DNA from: an uncultured Collinsella sp.
GTDB lineage: Bacteria; Actinomycetota; Coriobacteriia; Coriobacteriales; Coriobacteriaceae
NCBI GenBank assembly: GCA_900543945.1
Contig: UQTN01000100.1
Coordinates: 1-7,263, forward strand
DNA length: 7,263 nt
Direction: 5' to 3'
A program made the position numbers and the translations under genes. The stretch's first letter is position 1, and each line of letters opens with the position of its first letter. The notes under the pieces are model-generated. The model saw only the letters and a program-made list of their open reading frames with translations. It was not told the origin of the DNA and searched no databases. Positions 1 through 5,716 of the stretch are shown here, one piece after another.

Positions 1-616
1 TAGGACCGGCAGTGATGACGATGCGCTTGCCCGCCAGGTCTTGCGGCACGGGATTGAGCACCTCGCAGATGGCTTCGACGATGTCCTCGGGCTCGCTCAT
101 GCGCCCCGTGTCCACGTCGCCGCAAGCAAGGTAGCCACTACCGGGCCCAACCACGTGCACCCCGCGGTCGCGCAGCGTGGCCATATTGGCCTGGGTTGCC
201 GGCGCCTTCCACATGCCATTGTTCATGGCCGGCGCGATCACAATGGGTCGCGGCGTGGCGAGTAGCGTCGTAGAAATCAGGTCATCGGCAATGCCGTTGG
301 CCATCTTGGCGATGATATTGGCCGTCGCGGGCGCCACGACCACCAGATCGGGCTCCTGCGCCAGCGAAATGTGGTGGATGGGGTCGGAAGGATCGTCGAA
401 TAGCCCAACCGCGACCGGCTCGTTGGTGAGCGCGCGGAAGGTAAGCGGCCCCACAAACTCCGTGGCATGCTCGCTCATAACGACTTTGACACGTGCGCCG
501 CGCTTTTGCAGCAGGCGCACGATATTGCACGACTTATAGGCGGCGATCCCGCCGGTAATGCCCAGCAGGATCGTTTTTCCCTCAAGTTGCATTGAATTGT
601 TGGATGCCGCCGTCAT
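1..616 (-). CDS. coaBC: Bifunctional CoaBC (phosphopantothenoylcysteine decarboxylase / phosphopantothenate-cysteine ligase), N-terminal part, cut by the window edge
   Basis: CoaBC carries out two cytosolic steps of coenzyme A synthesis: CoaB joins 4'-phosphopantothenate to cysteine, and the FMN-dependent CoaC domain decarboxylates the product to 4'-phosphopantetheine. The 205 visible residues cover the whole CoaC flavoprotein domain: the GITGGIAAYKS flavin-binding start (residues 19-29), the HHIS segment whose H82 matches the catalytic histidine, the PAMN motif (129-132), and ACGD (164-167) with C165 matching the conserved active-site cysteine. KRIVITAGP (197-205) is the usual opening of the CoaB domain, which lies outside the window. 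The start at 616 is preferred over an internal ATG at 592 because AAGGA sits 9 bases upstream of it, while nothing similar precedes 592. The gene begins two bases after the zinc-ribbon stop codon, so the two are probably translated in tandem. No missing residue or frameshift is seen. Identification is by direct match to the E. coli Dfp motifs. Confidence 0.95.
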   Translation of the reverse strand, partial: MTAASNNSMQLEGKTILLGITGGIAAYKSCNIVRLLQKRGARVKVVMSEHATEFVGPLTFRALTNEPVAVGLFDDPSDPIHHISLAQEPDLVVVAPATANIIAKMANGIADDLISTTLLATPRPIVIAPAMNNGMWKAPATQANMATLRDRGVHVVGPGSGYLACGDVDTGRMSEPEDIVEAICEVLNPVPQDLAGKRIVITAGP

Positions 617-618
617 CG

Positions 619-1338
619 CTAGGCTTCCTTACTCGGGAGCACCAGGAGGCGGTGGCAGTACGGACAGTGCGTAATCTCGCTACCGTCGTGGTTGAGGTCG
701 CTCATGGACGATGCCTGCAGCGCGGTGTGGCAGACCGTGGGGATGTTGCCCTGGATGGTCTCGACGGCCAAGCCGCGGAACTGCTTGAGCAGACGCTCGT
801 AGTCGCTGAGCACGTCGGTGGGCAGCGTAGCGGCCAGCGCGGTGCGCTCCTTGGTGGCGGCATCGATCTGGGCCTGGAGGTCGGCTGCCTTGGCGCGGGC
901 GGCCTTGGTGTCGGCCTTCACGCCCTCCTCGAACTTGGCGATGATTGCCTGTGCGCGAGCCTCGCGGTCGAGCGCCTCCTTGTGGGCGACTACGACGTCC
1001 TTGCGGGTGTGCTCGATCTTGTCCAGGCGCTTGGCCAGGGTGGCGAGCTCGTTCTCCAGGTCCTGAACCTCGCGATAGTCAGAGCCGCCGACGTGGCGCT
1101 TCTTAGCGGCCTCAATGGCGTTATTGGTCTGGATCTCGGTGGTGTTGAGATCGTCGAGCTCAATATCCAGGTCCTTGCGCTGAGCGTAGAGCTTGGTCAT
1201 TTCAGCCTTGAGCTTTACATAGGTCTTGCGCTTGGAAGCGAGCTCCTTGAGCTCCGGCATATTGGCAAGTTCGCTCTTGTTGCGGGCGAGCTCCAAATCG
1301 ATCTGTTGCAGCTTGAGTAGCGTAGCGCCGGCGCTCAT
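619..1338 (-). CDS. COG1579-type coiled-coil protein with a C-terminal, altered zinc ribbon
   Basis: This 239-residue protein has the two-part build of the COG1579 / C4-type zinc-ribbon family. Residues about 5-185 are charged, Leu/Ala/Lys/Glu-rich helices with heptad-like spacing, as expected for a long antiparallel coiled coil; GGSDYREVQDLENEL (84-98) matches the conserved central region. The C-terminus (about 197-231) is the zinc ribbon. The family usually shows two CxxC pairs. Here the second pair is intact (C225-P-Y-C228), but the first keeps only C203; P200 occupies the expected first-cysteine position, and H204 and H229 lie beside the remaining cysteines. The function in this lineage is unknown; the H. 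pylori relative FlgZ (HP0958) is a flagellar/RNA-linked factor, and nothing here indicates flagella. The start at 1338 has AAGGAG 7 bases upstream and overlaps the nif3 stop (ATGA); the in-frame ATG at 1374 lies within nif3 and would add 12 residues with no support. Likely cytosolic: no signal peptide or membrane segment. Confidence 0.88.
   Translation of the reverse strand: MSAGATLLKLQQIDLELARNKSELANMPELKELASKRKTYVKLKAEMTKLYAQRKDLDIELDDLNTTEIQTNNAIEAAKKRHVGGSDYREVQDLENELATLAKRLDKIEHTRKDVVVAHKEALDREARAQAIIAKFEEGVKADTKAARAKAADLQAQIDAATKERTALAATLPTDVLSDYERLLKQFRGLAVETIQGNIPTVCHTALQASSMSDLNHDGSEITHCPYCHRLLVLPSKEA
626..630 (-). promoter_or_regulatory. Shine-Dalgarno site for coaBC
   Basis: AAGGA on the minus strand ends 9 bases before the ATG at 616. 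It lies inside the last codons of the zinc-ribbon gene and decides the coaBC start in favour of 616 over the ATG at 592. Confidence 0.7.
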
Positions 1339-2144
1339 AAGTTCTCTCCTTTTGTCACAGTCCACCATTGGCAAGGGTTCAGTATTTTAATCGCATGACG
1401 GGGGTCGACCCCGGCGTCAACTGCAGAGTTCATCAATATATCAACGAACGGCTCCTCGGAGCGGTCGTGGCCGAGCAAGATCACCGACAGCCCGCGCAAG
1501 GCAAGGTCTTGCGCCACGTGGTAGCCCGCCTCGCCCGTCACGACAACATCTGCGCCCGCGGCGATGGCGAGCTCTCCGAAGTCGCCCAGGGAGCCGCCCA
1601 AAATGGCGACGGTGCGGCACGGGCGATCAGCTTTGCCCCACACACGCGGGTCGCTGCCAAAGGCCGTGGCAGCACGGGTGGCAAGATCGCGCAGCGTGCA
1701 CGGGTCGTTGAGCGTTGCAAGTGCGCCCAGGCCGGTGGCCTCGGGGTCGTCCACGTGCTCCAGTGAGCTCACGGGTGCGGCACCCAGCAGCTTGCTCAGG
1801 CAGACACGGGCTTCGTGCGAGCGGTCCAGGTTGGTGTGGAGCGAGATAATGCTCACCCCGCAGCGGGCAGCCTCGTAGAGGGCCGCACTGCACTGGGGTC
1901 GTGTGGCATCCGCCGGACAAAAGGCCTCGGGTGCCTTGATGTATATGGGATGATGCGTCAGCAGCACGTTGGCGCCGGCCTCCTGGGCGCGGTGCACATT
2001 GGCTTCGGTCGCATCGAGTGCGCAGGCAACACCGGTAATCTCCGCGGCAGGGTCGCCGACGGAGAGTCCTACATGGTCCCAACTCTCGGCATCGGTCTTG
2101 GGATAGCGCGCCAGCAGCGCGCGCTCAAGCTCGGCCACGATCAT
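1335..2144 (-). CDS. NIF3-family dinuclear metal-centre protein, short form
   Basis: Members of this widespread family form hexameric rings with a two-metal site in each subunit; many databases label them 'GTP cyclohydrolase 1 type 2', but the physiological reaction is not settled. The 269 residues show the family signature motifs in order: WDHVGL (22-27), LLTHHP with H64/H65 (61-66), SLHTNLD with D107 (101-107), GGS (183-185), TGEAGYH (203-209), and GHDRSE with H226 and E230 (225-230). H64, H65, D107, H226 and E230 are the probable metal ligands. The length fits the short form lacking the roughly 100-residue PII-like insertion found in longer members. The start at 2144 overlaps the cysteine desulfurase stop in an ATGA arrangement and has only a weak AGG upstream, so it probably depends on translational coupling. 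The gene's own stop overlaps the zinc-ribbon start in the same way. The NIF3 plus COG1579 zinc-ribbon pairing is also known in other actinobacteria. The protein is predicted to be cytosolic. Confidence 0.93.
   Translation of the reverse strand: MIVAELERALLARYPKTDAESWDHVGLSVGDPAAEITGVACALDATEANVHRAQEAGANVLLTHHPIYIKAPEAFCPADATRPQCSAALYEAARCGVSIISLHTNLDRSHEARVCLSKLLGAAPVSSLEHVDDPEATGLGALATLNDPCTLRDLATRAATAFGSDPRVWGKADRPCRTVAILGGSLGDFGELAIAAGADVVVTGEAGYHVAQDLALRGLSVILLGHDRSEEPFVDILMNSAVDAGVDPRHAIKILNPCQWWTVTKGENL
1346..1351 (-). promoter_or_regulatory. Shine-Dalgarno site for the zinc-ribbon gene
   Basis: AAGGAG lies 7 bases before the ATG at 1338, within the last codons of nif3. It identifies 1338, not the in-frame ATG at 1374, as the start. 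With the ATGA overlap it suggests that translation is coupled to nif3. Confidence 0.8.
1396..1419 (-). other. Strong predicted RNA hairpin within the 3' end of nif3
   Basis: On the transcript strand, TGACG (1419-1415) pairs perfectly with CGTCA (1400-1396). Inside that, GGGG (1412-1409) pairs with CCCC (1404-1401) around a TCGA tetraloop, leaving a two-base CC bulge at 1414-1413. At DNA level the core 1401-1412 is a perfect 12-base palindrome. The structure ends 57 bases before the zinc-ribbon start codon and is followed by an A/T-rich stretch (1380-1391) but no run of U, so it is not a classic intrinsic terminator. It is read through as nif3 codons for VDAGVDPR. Whether it has a role in RNA processing or translation is unknown; it may be a by-product of GC-rich coding. 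Confidence 0.4.
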
Positions 2145-3319
2145 GCGGCGCCTACGATCGAGAGCAGCGCACTTGCAAACTCGTCCAGATCGCTCGGATT
2201 CACGCGGTCATCGAACGAGATGCGCAGTGCGCCCAGAGCCTGCTCGCGACCGATGCCCATCGCGCTCAAAACGTGGCTGGGGTCCATGCTGCCGCTCGAG
2301 CACGCCGAGCCGGCCGAAACCTCAAAGCCGGCGGCATCGAGCTTGACGATGAGCTCCTCGGAATCCATGCCGTCAACGTAGATCGACACCATGCCCGGCA
2401 GGCGATCGGCCTGTGTGTAGTCGCCCATGGTGGCATGAATACGCGGATGAGCCGTAAGCGTGGCGTAGAGCTTGTCGGAAAGGGCTTGCAGCGTCGCGCG
2501 CTCCCGGTCCACATTCGGCAGCAACACGGAGGCGGCAGCGGCAAAGGCCAGCTGCGTGCGCAGGTCCTGCGTGCCGGCACGACGACCGCCCTCCTGTCCG
2601 CCGCCAAAGATGCGCGGGCGCAGCGGCGTGCGGTTCTTAAGGTAGAGCGCGCCGGATGCCACGGGGCCACCGATCTTGTGCGCGGCAACGGTCATGGCGT
2701 CAACTCCCAGCTCGGTGACATCGAGCGGAATATGCAGATACCCCTGGATGGCATCGGTGTGGAACAGGGCGCCAACGGTATGCGCGGCCGCGGCAAGCTC
2801 GCGGATGGGCTGCACAACGCCGGTCTCGTTGTTGGCAACCATGATGCTCACGAGCGCCACGTCGTCGCCTAGCAGCTCGACAAGCGTGGCAGGCTCAATG
2901 TAGCCCAAGCGGCAGGGCTGCACCAGGTCGACGGTAAAGCCGGCGGCACGCAGCAGCGGCAGGTTGTCCAGAATCGAATCGTGCTCGATGGCCGAAACGA
3001 TGACACGACCACGCTTGCGATCGCGCTGACGAGCGCCCTCGGCAAGACCGAGCAGCGCCAGCTGGTTGGCTTCGGTGCCGCCGTTGGTCAGTACAATCTC
3101 GGACGGGCGGACGCGCGCGCCAAAGCTGCGGGCGATCTCGCGACGTGCAACCTCCAGACGCGCGGCAGCCTTGCGGCCGAGCGAATGCAGCGAGTTGGGG
3201 TTGACGCCGGCAAGCTCGCTGTCGTCGTACTCGCGCTGCGCAAGGAGCGCCTCGGCGCGCATGGGCGTCGAGGCGGCATAGTCAAGATTCACGGGTATGC
3301 GGTTTTGACCTGCGGTCAT
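2141..3319 (-). CDS. Cysteine desulfurase, NifS/IscS type (class V aminotransferase fold)
   Basis: This PLP enzyme converts L-cysteine to L-alanine and holds the sulfur as a persulfide for iron-sulfur cluster assembly or tRNA thiolation. The 392 residues match NifS/IscS across their length: LDYAASTPM (12-20), NGGTEANQ (79-86), EHDSIL with H113 (112-117), ANNETG (162-167), HTDAIQ with D189 and Q192 (187-192), AAHK with the PLP lysine K215 (212-215), GGGQEGGRRAGT (239-250), and SAGSACSSGSMDPSHVL (335-351), where C340 is the persulfide cysteine on the long mobile loop of group I enzymes. The start at 3319 leaves the short leader usual before the LDY motif and has GGAGG 11 bases upstream, inside the end of rpe. 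No IscU, SufU, ThiI, MnmA or iscR gene is visible nearby, so the sulfur acceptor cannot be read from context; that is why I give no specific symbol (nifS versus iscS). Confidence 0.95.
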   Translation of the reverse strand: MTAGQNRIPVNLDYAASTPMRAEALLAQREYDDSELAGVNPNSLHSLGRKAAARLEVARREIARSFGARVRPSEIVLTNGGTEANQLALLGLAEGARQRDRKRGRVIVSAIEHDSILDNLPLLRAAGFTVDLVQPCRLGYIEPATLVELLGDDVALVSIMVANNETGVVQPIRELAAAAHTVGALFHTDAIQGYLHIPLDVTELGVDAMTVAAHKIGGPVASGALYLKNRTPLRPRIFGGGQEGGRRAGTQDLRTQLAFAAAASVLLPNVDRERATLQALSDKLYATLTAHPRIHATMGDYTQADRLPGMVSIYVDGMDSEELIVKLDAAGFEVSAGSACSSGSMDPSHVLSAMGIGREQALGALRISFDDRVNPSDLDEFASALLSIVGAA

Positions 3320-3325
3320 AAGGGT

Positions 3326-3997
3326 TTATGCCTCCTGTGCGGCCTCATTGCCCAGCTTCTGCAGCAGCGCAACCTCGGCAGCGGGATCTTCGGACTTAAA
3401 TACGGCGGAGCCGGCCACGAGCACGTTGGCGCCAGCTTTGACGACCTCGGCGATGTTCTTGGAAGAAATACCGCCGTCGACCTCGATGAGGGGTGAAACG
3501 CCGTGACGCTCGCACATGGCCTTGAGCTCGTGCAGTTTGGCAATTGTACCGGGAATAAAGCTCTGGCCGCCAAAGCCGGGGTTCACGCTCATGAGCAGCA
3601 CCATATCGACGACGTCGATGATGCTCTCGAGCACGCACACGGGGGTGGCGGGGTTGAGCACCACGCCGGCTTTAACGCCGCGCTGCTGCAGATGGGTGAG
3701 CGTGCGGTGCAGGTGCGTGGAGGCCTCGTAGTGTACGGTGATCATGTCGGCACCAGCGTCGGCGTACCAATCGACCGTCTCGTCGGGGTTCGACACCATC
3801 AGGTGCGCGTCGACCGGTACATCGGTGGAACGCTTGACGGCCTTAAGGATGTCAACGCCAAAGGTGAGGTTGCCGGTAAAGTGACCGTCCATAACGTCGA
3901 AGTGCACGTAGTCGGCGCCGGCGATCTTGTCGAGCTCGCCCTTGAGGTTGGCCATGTCGGCCGAAAGGACGGACGGAGCGATTTTGATGGAACCCAT
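3326..3997 (-). CDS. rpe: Ribulose-phosphate 3-epimerase
   Basis: Rpe interconverts D-ribulose 5-phosphate and D-xylulose 5-phosphate in the non-oxidative pentose phosphate pathway, as a cytosolic metal-dependent TIM barrel. The 223 residues are of normal length and carry the family motifs: IAPSVLSAD (6-14), VHFDVMDGHF (31-40), DAHLM (63-67), LLMSVNPGFGGQSF (134-147), VDGGI (173-177) and VAGSAVF (194-200). H32, D34, H65 and D174 are the expected metal ligands, with D34 and D174 as the acid/base pair. One deviation is T41-G42 where most bacterial enzymes have Val-Pro before N43-L-T. The start at 3997 has AAAGG 8 bases upstream and follows the gpsA stop by 18 bases, the largest gap in the window. 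Its placement between lipid genes and a cysteine desulfurase suggests simple operon membership and not a shared pathway. D-allulose-type epimerases are related, but the motif set fits Rpe. Confidence 0.95.
   Translation of the reverse strand: MGSIKIAPSVLSADMANLKGELDKIAGADYVHFDVMDGHFTGNLTFGVDILKAVKRSTDVPVDAHLMVSNPDETVDWYADAGADMITVHYEASTHLHRTLTHLQQRGVKAGVVLNPATPVCVLESIIDVVDMVLLMSVNPGFGGQSFIPGTIAKLHELKAMCERHGVSPLIEVDGGISSKNIAEVVKAGANVLVAGSAVFKSEDPAAEVALLQKLGNEAAQEA
3331..3335 (-). promoter_or_regulatory. Shine-Dalgarno site for the cysteine desulfurase
   Basis: GGAGG lies within the last codons of rpe, with an 11-base spacer to the ATG at 3319. The spacer is at the long end of normal. The rpe stop codon lies between the site and the start. 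Confidence 0.65.
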
Positions 3998-4015
3998 GGT
4001 AGAAGCCTTTCTGCG

Positions 4016-5023
4016 CTAGTCGGTGAGTCCGTAGAACTCTTGAGAAGGGACGCGATCGGTAAGAATCTCGAGCGCCCTATCCAAAGTAACACCGTTGTAG
4101 AGCGTTTGCTCCACGGCAAAGGTGAGCGGAATGTCTACGCCCAGTGAACGGGCGAGCTCGCTGACGCTGCGGGCCGCGACGGCGCCCTCGACCACCATAT
4201 GCGTGCGCGCCTGGTACTCGTCGAGCGACACGCCGTGGGCAAACTCGTAGCCAAAGGTGCGGTTGCGCGAATGCTCGGAGGTGCAGGTGGCAATGAGGTC
4301 ACCCATGCCGGCAAGACCCATGCAGGTCATGGCTTGACCGCCGCGGGCGTGCACCAGACGGCTGATCTCGGCCAGGCCGCGCGTCATGATAAGGGCAAGC
4401 GTGTTGTCGCCCGCACCAGAACCGGCGGAAATGCCGCACACGATGGCGATGACGTTTTTCATGGCGCCGCAAACCTCGACGCCGGTCATGTCCTGCGACA
4501 GGTAGATGCGGAAGGCCGTGGATAGGAGCAGGTCCTTAAAGGTCTCCCCTACCTGCGGATCTTTGCTGGCGATGACGGCGGCAGAAAGCCCGCCGCGGCA
4601 GATCTCCTCGGCATGGTTGGGGCCCGAGAGCGCCGCGACACGCGACTCGTTGCCGATCTCACTGGCGATGACCTCGCTCATGAGCAGGCCGGATTCGGGC
4701 TCAATACCCTTGGTGAGGCAGAGTGCCGGGGTGTCGGCGGCGATGAAGGGTGCTGCCTGATGGCATACGCTGCGCAGGTGCGTGGAGGGCACGGCAAAGA
4801 TGATGGCCTCGGCGCCGTCAAGCGCCTGCGACAGGTCCGTGGCGGCGACAACGTTGCCGGGCAGCTCGTAGTCCACCAGATACCGGGGATTGCGATGCTC
4901 GGCATTGATGCCGGCGGCCGTCTGCTCACTATGGGCCCACATGGTCACGCGCTCGGCTCGCGCGGCGGCAAGGCCGGCGACGGCAGTTCCCCAGGAGCCA
5001 GAGCCAATCAGCGCAACATTCAT
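4016..5023 (-). CDS. gpsA: NAD(P)+-dependent glycerol-3-phosphate dehydrogenase
   Basis: GpsA reduces dihydroxyacetone phosphate to sn-glycerol 3-phosphate, the backbone for phospholipids. The 335 residues are full length. The N-terminal Rossmann domain opens with the nucleotide-binding GSGSWG (7-12), followed by FAVPS (76-80), LTKGIE with K105 (103-108) and SGPNHAEEI (133-141). The helical C-terminal domain has MKNVIAI with catalytic K189 (188-194), GLAGMGDL with D242 (236-243) and TCTSEHSRNR (246-255), whose R253-N254 contact the substrate phosphate in relatives. The start at 5023 is preceded by AGGAG with a 6-base spacer; this site overlaps the plsY stop codon, and only 9 bases separate the two genes. 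Being directly after plsY makes functional sense, because GpsA supplies the acyl acceptor used by PlsY. All expected key residues are present. Confidence 0.97.
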   Translation of the reverse strand: MNVALIGSGSWGTAVAGLAAARAERVTMWAHSEQTAAGINAEHRNPRYLVDYELPGNVVAATDLSQALDGAEAIIFAVPSTHLRSVCHQAAPFIAADTPALCLTKGIEPESGLLMSEVIASEIGNESRVAALSGPNHAEEICRGGLSAAVIASKDPQVGETFKDLLLSTAFRIYLSQDMTGVEVCGAMKNVIAIVCGISAGSGAGDNTLALIMTRGLAEISRLVHARGGQAMTCMGLAGMGDLIATCTSEHSRNRTFGYEFAHGVSLDEYQARTHMVVEGAVAARSVSELARSLGVDIPLTFAVEQTLYNGVTLDRALEILTDRVPSQEFYGLTD

Positions 5024-5029
5024 GACTCT

Positions 5030-5034
5030 CTCCT
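5030..5034 (-). promoter_or_regulatory. Shine-Dalgarno site for gpsA
   Basis: AGGAG lies 6 bases before the ATG at 5023 and shares bases with the plsY stop codon (TAG at 5035-5033), so termination of plsY and initiation of gpsA are closely linked. Confidence 0.75.
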
Positions 5035-5716
5035 ACTTATCGTCGGGCTCGGTGACGCGCTTGGTAAACGAGAGCTTGGACTCCTTACCCGTCATGAGCT
5101 TTTTGATGTTCGCGCGATGGGCCCACACTACGGTGATGCCGATCATCGCCATGCAAAACTTGAGACCTAGGCTGCTGTACGGAAAGACCGTACAAGCGGC
5201 GATGGGAAGACCGACGGCGGCGGCAAGCGAGCCCACCGACACGTACTTGGTAATGGCGACGGCTACGATAAACATGCCCAGCAGCGACAGGCCAATGGGC
5301 CAGTACCAGGCAAGGATAACGCCCAGACCGACCGCGATGCCCTTGCCGCCGTGGAAGTTGAGGTACGGCGAGAAGATATGGCCCCACACCGCTGCCAGGC
5401 AAATGACGCCGAGCATCCAATCGCCGGGGGCTCCGGGCGCCATGATGCTTACGGGGAAGCCATAGCCCACGCCCGCGATGAGCGGACGGGCGATAAGGAC
5501 ACAGATGGCGCCCTTAAGGCAGTCGAGCAGCAGGGTGAGCGCGGCCACCTTGGGGCCGGCCACGCGCAGGGCGTTGGTGGTGCCGATGTTGCCGGAGCCC
5601 GCCTTGCGGATGTCCGTGTGGTTGAACACGCGGCCCAGGATCAGGCCAAACGGAATCGCTCCGATAAAGAACGAGACCACGGCGCAGATGGCGGTCAGCA
5701 GAATCGGATTAAGCAT
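5033..5716 (-). CDS. plsY: Glycerol-3-phosphate acyltransferase PlsY (acyl-phosphate dependent)
   Basis: PlsY is an integral membrane enzyme that transfers an acyl group from acyl-phosphate (made by PlsX) to sn-glycerol 3-phosphate, forming lysophosphatidic acid. The 227-residue protein has hydrophobic segments at about 4-28, 56-80, 100-120, 127-158 and 162-197, fitting the multi-pass family topology. The three cytoplasmic motifs are clear: GSGNIGTTNALR (40-51) with D65 and KG (68-69); HIFSPYLNFHGGKG (113-126); and HRANIKKLMTGKESKL (200-215). It is slightly longer than the common 195-215 residues, mostly through the 80-100 loop and a polar C-terminal tail. The start at 5716 begins exactly at the first membrane helix and has AAGGAG 7 bases upstream. 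An in-frame ATG at 5815 would add 33 residues that only translate the reverse frame of der. plsY overlaps the der stop by 8 bases. No plsX is in the window. Confidence 0.95.
   Translation of the reverse strand: MLNPILLTAICAVVSFFIGAIPFGLILGRVFNHTDIRKAGSGNIGTTNALRVAGPKVAALTLLLDCLKGAICVLIARPLIAGVGYGFPVSIMAPGAPGDWMLGVICLAAVWGHIFSPYLNFHGGKGIAVGLGVILAWYWPIGLSLLGMFIVAVAITKYVSVGSLAAAVGLPIAACTVFPYSSLGLKFCMAMIGITVVWAHRANIKKLMTGKESKLSFTKRVTEPDDK

Noticed and set aside
592..1320. A 242-codon plus-strand open frame opposite the zinc-ribbon gene, rich in Leu, Val and Gly.
   Set aside because: It has the same codon-phase relationship as the frame opposite der and is the reverse image of a coiled-coil gene: Lys/Glu/Gln-rich codons read backwards give Leu/Val-rich sequence.
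1384..1420. Promoter-like TTGACG (1420-1415) and TAAAAT (1389-1384) on the minus strand within nif3.
   Set aside because: The spacer is 25 bases, far from the 16-18 needed, and TTGACG is part of the hairpin arm. No better-spaced -35 box precedes TAAAAT.
3998..4015. The largest intergenic gap (gpsA-rpe, 18 bases) as a possible promoter or terminator site.
   Set aside because: It is too short for a promoter and holds only the rpe ribosome site; no hairpin or U-run is present.
3503..5170. Plus-strand open frames at 3503-4147 (opposite rpe) and 4613-5170 (opposite gpsA).
   Set aside because: They are reverse shadows in the same phase as the others, with no domain and no ribosome site, lying opposite well-matched housekeeping genes.
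5176..5194. Inverted repeat TGTACGG / CCGTACA with a 5-base loop inside plsY.
   Set aside because: A 7-base stem is expected a few times by chance in a window this size when several loop lengths are allowed. It is inside codons for a membrane segment and has no U-tract or neighbouring start.
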